Shown here: positions 6,640 to 15,045 of the stretch, in pieces
Numbering within the stretch: position 1 is the stretch's first letter
How the letters are laid out: the number at the start of each line of letters is the position of its first letter
Assembly (NCBI GenBank): GCA_021812365.1
Contig: JAKANQ010000001.1
Coordinates: 1 to 32,762 of the forward strand
Origin: a bacterium
Lineage (GTDB): Bacteria > Patescibacteriota > Minisyncoccia > UBA6257 > GWB1-50-10
Length of the DNA: 32,762 nucleotides
Direction: 5' to 3'
Made by a program: the position numbers and the translations under genes
The notes under the pieces: model-generated
The model's input: the letters and a program-made list of their open reading frames with translations, nothing else
Told to the model about the DNA's origin: nothing
Databases searched by the model: none

Positions 6640-9147
6640 ATGTTCACTTTTTTATCGAAACTATTCAAAGACAGCAATATAAAGCGCCTTCAGGGCGTTA
6701 TTTTGAGCATAAACGAGCTTGAGGAAGAAATTACAAAGCTTTCCGACGATGAGTTAAAAGTGGAGTCCGAGACGCTTAAAAAGAAGATTCAGGCGAATTC
6801 TGAGGAGATGGAGTCTGAACTCACTGAGGTACTTCCAAGAGCATTCGCGCTTGTTCGCGAGGCAAGCCGTAGAACACTCGGTCAGCGTCATTTTGATGTT
6901 CAGCTTATCGGAGGTGCGGTGCTTCACGAAGGAAAGATAGCTGAGATGTTGACGGGAGAGGGAAAAACATTGACTGCCACGTCCGCGGTATATTTGAATG
7001 CGCTTACAGGCAAGGGCGTTCATGTGGTTACCGTGAACGATTATTTGGCTCGTCGTGATGCGGTATGGATGGGGCAGATCTATGATGCTCTTGGACTTTC
7101 TGTTTCGTGTATTGTGCATGATACCGCATATCGGTACGATCCGAAGTTTGAATCCGCGGAATTAGATAAGGAACGCGATGAGGTTGGCGGATTCCGTGTA
7201 GTGGAAAAGTTCTTGCGCCCCATCACAAGAAAAGAGGCGTACGCATGCGACATCACATACGGTACGAATCACGAATTCGGATTTGATTTCTTGCGTGACA
7301 ATTTGGCACTTGTGCTTGCCGATCGTGTACAGCGCCCTCATTATTTTGCGATCATTGATGAGGTGGATAGCATTCTTATCGATGAGGCGCGTACGCCACT
7401 CATCATCGCCGCTCCTGATGAAGAATCGAGTGAATACTACCGAACATTTGCAAACGTTGTTGCTCGTCTCAACCCAGAAGAAGATTATGTTGTGGATGAG
7501 AAGCTTCGCACTGTTTCAATCACAGAGCCCGGTATTGAGAAGGTTGAGAAGGCATTACACATCGAAAATATCTTCTCGCCGGAAAGTTCTCGCCTTGTGC
7601 ATTTTTTGCAGGAGAGTTTGAAGGCGAAGGCATTATTCCGCAGAGACAAGGAATATCTTGTAAGAAACAGTGAGGTGCTCATCGTTGATGAGTTCACGGG
7701 GCGCGTGCTGCAAGGGCGTCGTTATTCAGGTGGCCTTCATCAGGCAATCGAGGCAAAGGAGGGGGTGGAAGTGAAGAAGGAAAATCGTACCTATGCTCAG
7801 ATAACGATTCAAAACTATTTCAGATTATATAAGAAGATAGCGGGCATGACAGGAACCGCGCAAACATCCGCGGAAGAATTTCATAAAGTATATGGATTGG
7901 ATGTGGTCAGTATTCCTGCAAACAGGCCGCTTGTGCGCAAAGATTTACCCGATCTTATCTATAAATCAAAAGATGCAAAATATCGTGCGATTGCGGAGGA
8001 TATCAAGGAGCGCCATGCGTTGGGCCAGCCGATACTTATCGGTACCACTTCCATCGCGAACAACGAGATAGTCTCTCAGTATCTCGCGAGCGCACACATC
8101 CCTCATGAAGTGTTGAACGCAAAGAACAATGAGCGCGAAGGTGCCATCATCGCTCAGGCGGGCCGCATAGGTGCGGTGACAGTGGCTACCAACATGGCGG
8201 GCCGCGGTGTTGATATTTTGCTTGGAGGCAATCCACGCAACGATGAGGAGGCGAAGAAGATAGTGGAATTGGGAGGACTTTACGTGATAGGTACTGAGCG
8301 CCATGAAGCGCGCCGTATTGATAACCAATTGCGAGGGCGCGCAGGCAGACAAGGCGACCCTGGCGCATCTCGCTTTTTCCTTTCTATGGAGGATGATCTT
8401 ATGCGTATTTTCGGCGGAGACAGAATAAAGAATTTGATGCAGATGGTGAATCTTCCTGAGGATGTGCCGATTGAGTCAAAGATGGTTTCGCGCGCGGTGA
8501 ATCAGGCACAGCAAAAAGTTGAGGGAAATAATTTCGATGTGCGCAAACACCTGCTCGAATTCGATGATGTGTTGAATAAGCAACGAACTTCGGTATATGC
8601 AAAACGTTCACGTTATCTGGAAGCGGGGGAGAAGGGAGAGGTACTCCCATTAGTGCGTGAATTGCTTGAGCATTTCGTTTCGTTGTATGAAAAGCAGCAC
8701 GCCGCACGAGAAGAATATTCCGAGGAGCAGAACAAGCTTGTAGAAGAAGCGAAAAGTAAGCTTTCACTTATACCCGAATCGGTTGAGAGGGAGCGCTCTA
8801 TAATGCTTGCTCAGCATCTCGTGCGTATCTTGGATATGTTGTGGGTTGAACACTTGGAGAGTCTTGAATCGCTTCGTGAGTCGGTGAATATTCGAGCGTA
8901 TGCCCAGCATGAACCGCTCATAGAATATCGCAGGGAAGCGTATTCCTTGTTCCAACAATTGCAGATGAATTTCGAGCAGTTCACGTTCAATTCGATATTT
9001 GCGCTTTTTGCACTTGATGAGTCAAAGATAAAAGTGACGGAAAAGACTCCTTCGCACGTAGCTCCGGAAGAAGCCAGAGAACTTGGGCGTAACGACCCGT
9101 GCTACTGCGGAAGCGGGAAGAAGTATAAGCATTGTCACGGGAAATAG
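6640..9147 (+). CDS. secA: protein translocase subunit SecA
   Basis: AEMLTGEGKTLTAT, VHVVTVNDYLARRDA, IDEVDSILIDEARTPLI, GRAGRQGDPG and C-terminal SEC-C zinc motif GRNDPCYCGSGKKYKHCHG. Confidence 0.98.
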   Translation: MFTFLSKLFKDSNIKRLQGVILSINELEEEITKLSDDELKVESETLKKKIQANSEEMESELTEVLPRAFALVREASRRTLGQRHFDVQLIGGAVLHEGKIAEMLTGEGKTLTATSAVYLNALTGKGVHVVTVNDYLARRDAVWMGQIYDALGLSVSCIVHDTAYRYDPKFESAELDKERDEVGGFRVVEKFLRPITRKEAYACDITYGTNHEFGFDFLRDNLALVLADRVQRPHYFAIIDEVDSILIDEARTPLIIAAPDEESSEYYRTFANVVARLNPEEDYVVDEKLRTVSITEPGIEKVEKALHIENIFSPESSRLVHFLQESLKAKALFRRDKEYLVRNSEVLIVDEFTGRVLQGRRYSGGLHQAIEAKEGVEVKKENRTYAQITIQNYFRLYKKIAGMTGTAQTSAEEFHKVYGLDVVSIPANRPLVRKDLPDLIYKSKDAKYRAIAEDIKERHALGQPILIGTTSIANNEIVSQYLASAHIPHEVLNAKNNEREGAIIAQAGRIGAVTVATNMAGRGVDILLGGNPRNDEEAKKIVELGGLYVIGTERHEARRIDNQLRGRAGRQGDPGASRFFLSMEDDLMRIFGGDRIKNLMQMVNLPEDVPIESKMVSRAVNQAQQKVEGNNFDVRKHLLEFDDVLNKQRTSVYAKRSRYLEAGEKGEVLPLVRELLEHFVSLYEKQHAAREEYSEEQNKLVEEAKSKLSLIPESVERERSIMLAQHLVRILDMLWVEHLESLESLRESVNIRAYAQHEPLIEYRREAYSLFQQLQMNFEQFTFNSIFALFALDESKIKVTEKTPSHVAPEEARELGRNDPCYCGSGKKYKHCHGK

Positions 9148-9211
9148 AACGGAGTTGACTGGTGTAACGGCTTGCGTTAGTCTGCAACCAGAACATTGAA
9201 GGAGGTGCGAA

Positions 9212-9589
9212 GTGAAGATATTTCTTATTTCTCCGGTGCAGAGGGCTGTGCCGGAAATGCAGGAAAGGATCGCTCGGTACGTAGCATCCCTTGAGGACGA
9301 AGGGCATCGTGTTCATTGGCCAATCAGGGATACGAAGCAGGATGATCCGACCGGCGGCTATGACGTTTGCAAGGTCAATTTCCAGGGAATCATGGAAGCG
9401 GATGAGATCCATATCTGGTATGAGGAAACGAGCGGTGGTTCGAAGTTCGATATGGGCGGGGTATTCATGCTCGTCACGATGCTCGGTTGGCAGAAGAAGG
9501 TCATAATTGCAAATGACGACGAGGTTGTGGATCCCAACAAAAAAAGTTTTTATAAAGTTTTCAAACGTCTCATGGAAGATGCAAAATAA
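9212..9589 (+). CDS. nucleoside 2-deoxyribosyltransferase-like protein
   Basis: MKIFLISPVQ start, ADEIHIWYEETSGGSKFDMGGVFML resembles the NDT-superfamily motif; strong AAGGAGGTG SD. Confidence 0.55.
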   Translation: MKIFLISPVQRAVPEMQERIARYVASLEDEGHRVHWPIRDTKQDDPTGGYDVCKVNFQGIMEADEIHIWYEETSGGSKFDMGGVFMLVTMLGWQKKVIIANDDEVVDPNKKSFYKVFKRLMEDAK

Positions 9590-9592
9590 ATA

Positions 9593-9617
9593 CCCCCGCC
9601 ATTCGACGGGGATTTTG
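9593..9617. terminator. terminator between convergent genes
   Basis: CCCCG...CGGGG plus ATTTTG. Confidence 0.55.
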
Positions 9618-9624
9618 TTTCTAG

Positions 9625-10011
9625 TTAATAGGGGATATTTGCGTCGGGAATCTCCTGAGGGTTGTTGCGCGTGGCGCAATATTGTTTATATCTTTCAGTA
9701 TTCTGTACAATGTCCTTCTTGATCTCATTTTCATCAAAGCTAAGAAAGATGCCAAATTCGTTGTGAGGGAGTGCACGCCATAGTATTTCGATCTCTGCCT
9801 CGCTGAAATGGTGTTCTCTCAGAAGTGCGGTAAAAATATCTTTTTGTATCAGACTCCATTCCACTAAAGTAAATTGGTGTTTGCATTTATCGCACACCAC
9901 ACCGCGTGTGGGAATGTAGGGGCTATCACTTTCCATGTTATAAAATCTTACTTTTCCCATGCAGCCATTTTGCGGACATGGGGTTTTAAGATACACATGG
10001 GGACCGTTCAT
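9625..10011 (-). CDS. hypothetical zinc-ribbon-like protein
   Basis: CPQNGC...CDKC cysteine pairs; AAAGGAGAG SD upstream of the ATG at 10011. Confidence 0.7.
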   Translation of the reverse strand: MNGPHVYLKTPCPQNGCMGKVRFYNMESDSPYIPTRGVVCDKCKHQFTLVEWSLIQKDIFTALLREHHFSEAEIEILWRALPHNEFGIFLSFDENEIKKDIVQNTERYKQYCATRNNPQEIPDANIPY

Positions 10012-10072
10012 TGTTCTCTCCTTTGTATGAACTGTATTCACAGTACAGAGGCGAAATATGTTTGTCAAAAAA

Positions 10073-10093
10073 ACGGACCTTATGAAGGTCCGT
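10073..10093 (-). terminator. terminator
   Basis: ACGGACCTT-ATG-AAGGTCCGT followed by T-run on the minus strand. Confidence 0.75.
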
Positions 10094-10094
10094 T

Positions 10095-10328
10095 CTATTC
10101 ATGTTTTTTGATATTGCATAGCCGCTTTTCGAGGTAGGCGATATCTTCTTCTCTTGCAGGATTTTTGATGTCGCTTCCCATGACTCGAGTAAGTGCATCG
10201 ATATCACAGATGCTGAAGTGAGAGAATGGCATCAAACCGATCTCCTTGCGAAGTGTAAGAAGACGCTCAATTCTTTTCATAACGCGCTCCGCATCTTCGG
10301 GTCTAAACTCGATCCATGGTTTGCTCAT
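10095..10328 (-). CDS. small hypothetical protein (MSKPWIEFRPEDAERVMKR...)
   Basis: SD GAGGTG upstream of the ATG at 10328; terminator downstream. Confidence 0.65.
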   Translation of the reverse strand: MSKPWIEFRPEDAERVMKRIERLLTLRKEIGLMPFSHFSICDIDALTRVMGSDIKNPAREEDIAYLEKRLCNIKKHE

Positions 10329-10337
10329 TTGCACACC

Positions 10338-10610
10338 TCAGCACACGAGATCAAGCAATCTGTCGATGAGACGTCTCAATTTTGTCTTGCGAAATTCCTT
10401 TGCGGCAAGCTCGGGAATCTTTGTTTCATAATTATCATTATGCATGGTTCCATCGACGCGCGTGGTACCAATGCTGAGTGTCCCGAATTTGGGGCACCAC
10501 GTGATGACTTGTGCGTCGCCAAGAATGCTCGGATTGTGGGAAATGACTTCTACGCCATCCTTTCCGTCCGTGCAGTCTGCACAGTCCGCTTTGACCATAG
10601 GGTAGGCCAT
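10338..10610 (-). CDS. small hypothetical protein (MAYPMVKADCADCTDG...)
   Basis: SD GAGGTG 4 nt upstream of the ATG. Confidence 0.65.
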   Translation of the reverse strand: MAYPMVKADCADCTDGKDGVEVISHNPSILGDAQVITWCPKFGTLSIGTTRVDGTMHNDNYETKIPELAAKEFRKTKLRRLIDRLLDLVC

Positions 10611-10674
10611 ATCACACCTCTTTTAGAAGAACTGCCCCAATGATAGTGGAGCGTAGGGGAAATATCAATAAGGT

Positions 10675-11442
10675 CTATTGGAGGTAGCCTATGTGTTTCA
10701 ACCAGTCGGCATTCTCCCATTCCCAAAGTTTCTTTGCCCCAAGGAATGCAGAGAAATCTTCTTCCCATGTAGGGAACTCTTTAAGTTCTATGTGGCCTTT
10801 CATCTCACCCCAACTGTGGCGGCATGCACGCATGACTGGATTATCCCATTGCATTTTGATCTGGAGTTTGCCGCCCTTATTGCGAAGAAGTGCTCCGCAA
10901 AAGATGCAAGGGCGACTTTGATCGATGCGCAGTATCCAGCGCGTCTCAAGTCCTTTAATGTCATTTTTCAGCGCGGCGAGATAGGCCGATGTTTGAAGGT
11001 TGTAATCGCGGTAGATCTCCTGAGATGTCTTTATATCCAACACGCCGAGTTTTTCATCTATCTCCGCAATTGCATCAATGGTGCCTGCATAACGATGTTC
11101 GTGATTAGCAAGACGGGCCTCGACATATTCGGGGTCAACCTTGATGTTATTTTCGGACATGAATTGCTGAAGCGCGGTGATGGAAGGTTCGATCGTTTCA
11201 GGAATTGAGACGGGTTGATTCAAGAATATCTTTTCCGCGGTCTCATGTATCAGGGTACCTTCGGCCGCAGATTGATTTTTAATACGTTCGCCTTCAGCGA
11301 AGCTCGACATCTTTCCATAGAACCGATAGAGTGCCGGTTTTGCTTTTATCTCTACAATACGAGTGACGCGCGGATACCATGTGCCGTCAATCTCATATCC
11401 GCAGCCCTGTTTAAACTCATCACTTGTTTTAAATTCATTCAT
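10675..11442 (-). CDS. PD-(D/E)XK nuclease-like protein
   Basis: GTLIHETAE ... YAGTIDAIAEIDEKLGVLDIKTS ... QTSAYLAAL matches the RecB-like nuclease core. Confidence 0.75.
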   Translation of the reverse strand: MNEFKTSDEFKQGCGYEIDGTWYPRVTRIVEIKAKPALYRFYGKMSSFAEGERIKNQSAAEGTLIHETAEKIFLNQPVSIPETIEPSITALQQFMSENNIKVDPEYVEARLANHEHRYAGTIDAIAEIDEKLGVLDIKTSQEIYRDYNLQTSAYLAALKNDIKGLETRWILRIDQSRPCIFCGALLRNKGGKLQIKMQWDNPVMRACRHSWGEMKGHIELKEFPTWEEDFSAFLGAKKLWEWENADWLKHIGYLQ

Positions 11443-11719
11443 AGATAGGTGTATATAAGCATGATACCGTAAAACAACGAACTCATGCAGTTGACGCTCT
11501 ACCGAGAATGCTCTTTGGTAGGGGATGAAAATAGTGGCATATCAAGAGATATCATAAAAAATAATTTCAAAAATATTATTTTCTCAAATGTAAAAGATCT
11601 AGATTTAAAAACACGCCAATCATCTATCGGCGTATTTTGCCGAATTGTCTCATCCCTTAAAGAGGCGCCCGAAGGGCCGGGGGAGGTATGATTTTAGCAG
11701 AGCTTCAAGAAGAATGATG

Positions 11720-11745
11720 TGTCGCACAATATATCTTTTGCGACA
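11720..11745. repeat. short inverted repeat TGTCGCA-N12-TGCGACA
   Basis: Perfect 7-bp arms. Confidence 0.5.
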
Positions 11746-11794
11746 GTAAACACCTTTTTACAACAGGCTGAGATCTATTGGATTTATTCTTTTC

Positions 11795-12223
11795 TTATAG
11801 ATAACTCACTATCTTGTTAAGTAACTCGAGTAATAACAGAAGAAAACGTTTTAAGAAATCAACCGCCCATGATATGAATGCCGGTGAATTTGCCGCATTC
11901 AGATGCGCATTGAACCACTCTGCTATCCTATTCAATACATTTGATACCGAATCATATGTTATTCCTTTTTGGTCCAAAAAGTTCTTGGCACTGCCAATCG
12001 GTATATTTGTGGTAGCTTGAGGCAGTTTGCTTCCCAATGTGTCTTTGAAGTTCTCAAACGGCTTTATAAGGTCATTTATAGGGCCCGTAACGGCGTTTTT
12101 AAGCGATTCTCCCGATGTTTGGATAGTTTGTGCCATTATGGGTTTTGGAGCCCCAATAAGCGTTATAATGACCAAAATCGAAAAAAACAAACCGAGATAG
12201 AATAATCGTATTTGGTTTGCCAT
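11795..12223 (-). CDS. secreted or membrane-anchored hypothetical protein
   Basis: N-terminal signal/TM segment and hydrophobic C-terminus; TATAAT 11 nt upstream of the start. Confidence 0.7.
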   Translation of the reverse strand: MANQIRLFYLGLFFSILVIITLIGAPKPIMAQTIQTSGESLKNAVTGPINDLIKPFENFKDTLGSKLPQATTNIPIGSAKNFLDQKGITYDSVSNVLNRIAEWFNAHLNAANSPAFISWAVDFLKRFLLLLLELLNKIVSYL

Positions 12224-12243
12224 ATATTGTGCTTATTATAGCA

Positions 12244-13581
12244 TTATTTACAATCTGAATCCGAGGCATGGGGTATGCCTGCGAGATCTGGCAAGTATGT
12301 GACCGGGTCAATGGTGACGCCAATTGGTACAAGGCCCGCGGCCGGCGGGATTGATTTGTACTGAATGGTTGGCGCCCAAAGTACTGTGAGATGCAAGTGC
12401 GGACCGAAGGCGTATCCTGTATTACCGAGATAGCCGATAACATCACCCTTATTCACGTGCTGCCCTTTCACCACGATTATTTTTGAAAGGTGTGCGTAAA
12501 GAGTCGCTAAATTATTGTCGTGTTTGATGACGATATGTTTTCCATATTGAAATTTACTCCAGCGCGAAGTTCCCCGGTCGTTATTTCCTGTTGCGTCAAC
12601 TATTCCCGAATCCGCGGCAAGTATCGGTGTTCCAATAGGTCCGCCAAAGTCCACGCCATTATGGCTTTTTGAACGATATGCTCTCGCGGCAAATTTGGTG
12701 GGGCCGTAGCATTGCGTTATGTATGGGCTATCAATGGGAAAATCAAGTACGCCGTGGCGCTTGAGCGGCAATAATGTCGGGTCGAATGTGGAACGAAGTT
12801 TGTATTCGCTCTCATCGATCACCGCACTGATCTCGCTTTGTTTTTTATCAAGCTCCTTGAGCTGCGCCGCGTATATTTGTTCCTGGCTTTTTGTCTGCGC
12901 GAGTATCTGCTGCTTTTGATCTTTCTGTTCTTTCGCGATTTGTTGGAGATTTACAAGATTATTCGTTTGAATTTGCTTTGTGATTCTCGTTTTTTTGCTC
13001 TCATCTATTTTTGTTGCATAATTTTCGCGAAGATTTTTCAATTCGGTGATGTTATTTCTTAACGCGTCATTTATCGTGGTGATGCTTTCCATCTCCGCGA
13101 TGCTGTCGCTTAGCGTTTTCCCTTGAAGAATGCGGGTAAACAGGTCCTCCCCTTCTTTCTCTTGAAGTTCGGCAAAGAGATTTGCAATCGCTTTTTTCCT
13201 ATCGATGATCGAATTGCCAATCGTACCGATCTGCCCTGAGAGCGAACGAATCTCATATTCGAGTTTTTGAATGTTCAGCGAGTTCGTTTTGATGGAAAGA
13301 TTCAGCGAATTTATGTTCGCATTATATGTTTGAATATCCTTTTTAATTGAGTCTCCCGATCTGCTTATCTCATCAAGTGTTTTTGTGAGCGCGTCTCGCT
13401 GTGCCTGAATTGCCTGAAGTTCCGCGTTTTTCTCGTCGATATGTTTTTGAAGGTCGTCAATAGTCGTGGAATTGGTTGCGGATTGTGCCGTAGAATCCGC
13501 CGCGCGTACAAAAAAAGGATTGGTAAGCAAAATTGCTGACAAAAAAATAAACAAGAGCGATTGTGCGATAGAGCGTCGCAT
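12244..13581 (-). CDS. M23 family peptidase / murein hydrolase activator with coiled coil
   Basis: Signal peptide, long coiled coil, HNGVDFGGPIGTPILAADSG ... HLSK ... GPHLHLTV. Confidence 0.92.
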   Translation of the reverse strand: MRRSIAQSLLFIFLSAILLTNPFFVRAADSTAQSATNSTTIDDLQKHIDEKNAELQAIQAQRDALTKTLDEISRSGDSIKKDIQTYNANINSLNLSIKTNSLNIQKLEYEIRSLSGQIGTIGNSIIDRKKAIANLFAELQEKEGEDLFTRILQGKTLSDSIAEMESITTINDALRNNITELKNLRENYATKIDESKKTRITKQIQTNNLVNLQQIAKEQKDQKQQILAQTKSQEQIYAAQLKELDKKQSEISAVIDESEYKLRSTFDPTLLPLKRHGVLDFPIDSPYITQCYGPTKFAARAYRSKSHNGVDFGGPIGTPILAADSGIVDATGNNDRGTSRWSKFQYGKHIVIKHDNNLATLYAHLSKIIVVKGQHVNKGDVIGYLGNTGYAFGPHLHLTVLWAPTIQYKSIPPAAGLVPIGVTIDPVTYLPDLAGIPHASDSDCK

Positions 13582-13586
13582 AAGTG

Positions 13587-15005
13587 TTATTGAAGCATAC
13601 TGCCTAATTTGTGGAGCGCAATCTCGATACGTTCAAGTGATTCTTTGCGCCCGAGCACATAGAGAAGTTCTATGGGGCCCGGTGAATTCCCTTTTCCTGA
13701 AAGAGCCACGCGAAGCGGCCACAAGACATCACCCCTCCCCTGCTTTTCCGCAAATGCAAGAATATCATTTTTCATTGTTTCATCGGGAAAATGCGCCTCA
13801 TCGCCTTTCTCAAGAAGTGAACGAACTTGCGTCAGATGTTCTATTACGCGCTCGGCCGGTGTGTTTTTCCACGGAATGATAGACGCATCATATTCCGGCA
13901 TCATAAAGATGAATGAAGAGTCTTTTTGGAAATCACAAAGATTTTTCAATCTATCTTTTGATATTTCCACCGCTCGTCTAAATATCTTTTCATTTTGTTT
14001 CCATTCCGCGGGCACAAACGGAATCAGATTTTTTACAAGTTCATCGACATCCATTGCGCGAATATGCATGAAATTAAGCCAGTCCAATTTTTCCGGATTG
14101 AATACAGCCCCCGCTTTTTGGACACGTTTTATTGAAAATTCGCTTATCATTTCGAGTGTCGTGAGCACCTCCCTGTCTTCCTTGGGATGCCAGCCGAGGA
14201 GTACTAGGAAATTAAGAAGCGCGTTCGGTAAGTAGCCCTGATTCTTATAATCATTTAATGAATTGGTGAGAAATCGTTTCGAGAGTTTTTTCTTGTCCGC
14301 GCCCAAGATGAGCGGAAGATGCGCGTAGGTCACCGAAGGGAAACCAAACGCTTCTTGCAGCACCATCTGTTTGGGCGTATTGGAGAGATGTTCTTCTCCG
14401 CGAATGACGTGAGTAACTCTTTGTTCCGCATCATCGACGACCACCGCAAAATTATAAAGAGGTTCACGAAGCCCTTTCGCAATGATGATATCGCCGAACA
14501 GTTTCGTATCGAATTCAACCTTTCCGCGTATCATGTCGTTAAATGAGATTATCTCCTCGGGCATTTTAAAACGGATGACCGCGGGGGATGTTTTTAATTT
14601 CTCAGAAACCTCATTTGCAGAAAGAGATTTGCACTTACCGCTATATTTGGGAATTATTCCCTGCGAGAGCTGCGCGCGATATTCTTCTTCGAGTTCCTCG
14701 GAAGAACAGAAACAATAATATGCCTTATGTTCGTCGATAAGTTTTTTGAGATTCTTTTCATAGATGTCTATCCGCTCGCTTTGACGAATGATGGGCTCAT
14801 CCGGCATGACACCGAGCCACTCAAGGTTTTGCACGATATCCTCTTCAAAGCGTTTTTCGGAACGTTCCTTATCGGTATCCTCTATGCGCAGCAAAAATGT
14901 ACCGCCTTCGTGGCGCGCAAAAAGCCAGTTAAATAACGCTGTTCGAACGCCTCCGAGGTGTAAAAAGCCCGTGGGTGAAGGCGCGAAACGTACCCTTACT
15001 TCCAT
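13587..15005 (-). CDS. gltX: glutamyl-tRNA synthetase
   Basis: RFAPSPTGFLHLGGVRTALFNWLFA; KKLSKR motif. Confidence 0.97.
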   Translation of the reverse strand: MEVRVRFAPSPTGFLHLGGVRTALFNWLFARHEGGTFLLRIEDTDKERSEKRFEEDIVQNLEWLGVMPDEPIIRQSERIDIYEKNLKKLIDEHKAYYCFCSSEELEEEYRAQLSQGIIPKYSGKCKSLSANEVSEKLKTSPAVIRFKMPEEIISFNDMIRGKVEFDTKLFGDIIIAKGLREPLYNFAVVVDDAEQRVTHVIRGEEHLSNTPKQMVLQEAFGFPSVTYAHLPLILGADKKKLSKRFLTNSLNDYKNQGYLPNALLNFLVLLGWHPKEDREVLTTLEMISEFSIKRVQKAGAVFNPEKLDWLNFMHIRAMDVDELVKNLIPFVPAEWKQNEKIFRRAVEISKDRLKNLCDFQKDSSFIFMMPEYDASIIPWKNTPAERVIEHLTQVRSLLEKGDEAHFPDETMKNDILAFAEKQGRGDVLWPLRVALSGKGNSPGPIELLYVLGRKESLERIEIALHKLGSMLQ

Positions 15006-15011
15006 TTTGAG

Positions 15012-15040
15012 ATTATACCTTGAAAGGCTTCTTTTGTCAC
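15012..15040 (-). promoter_or_regulatory. promoter GTGACA-N17-TATAAT, -10 ends 6 nt before the gltX ATG (leaderless configuration)
   Basis: Direct reading on the minus strand. Confidence 0.7.
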
Positions 15041-15045
15041 TTATT

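Noticed and set aside
10678-11208. 176-aa plus-strand ORF
   Set aside because: Shadow of the better-supported PD-(D/E)XK gene on the minus strand
9625-11442. Named anti-phage defence system
   Set aside because: No hallmark component (restriction enzyme, Cas, TIR, RT, toxin-antitoxin pair) can be recognised; only a generic nuclease and orphans
13672-14235. 187-aa plus-strand ORF
   Set aside because: Antisense shadow of gltX
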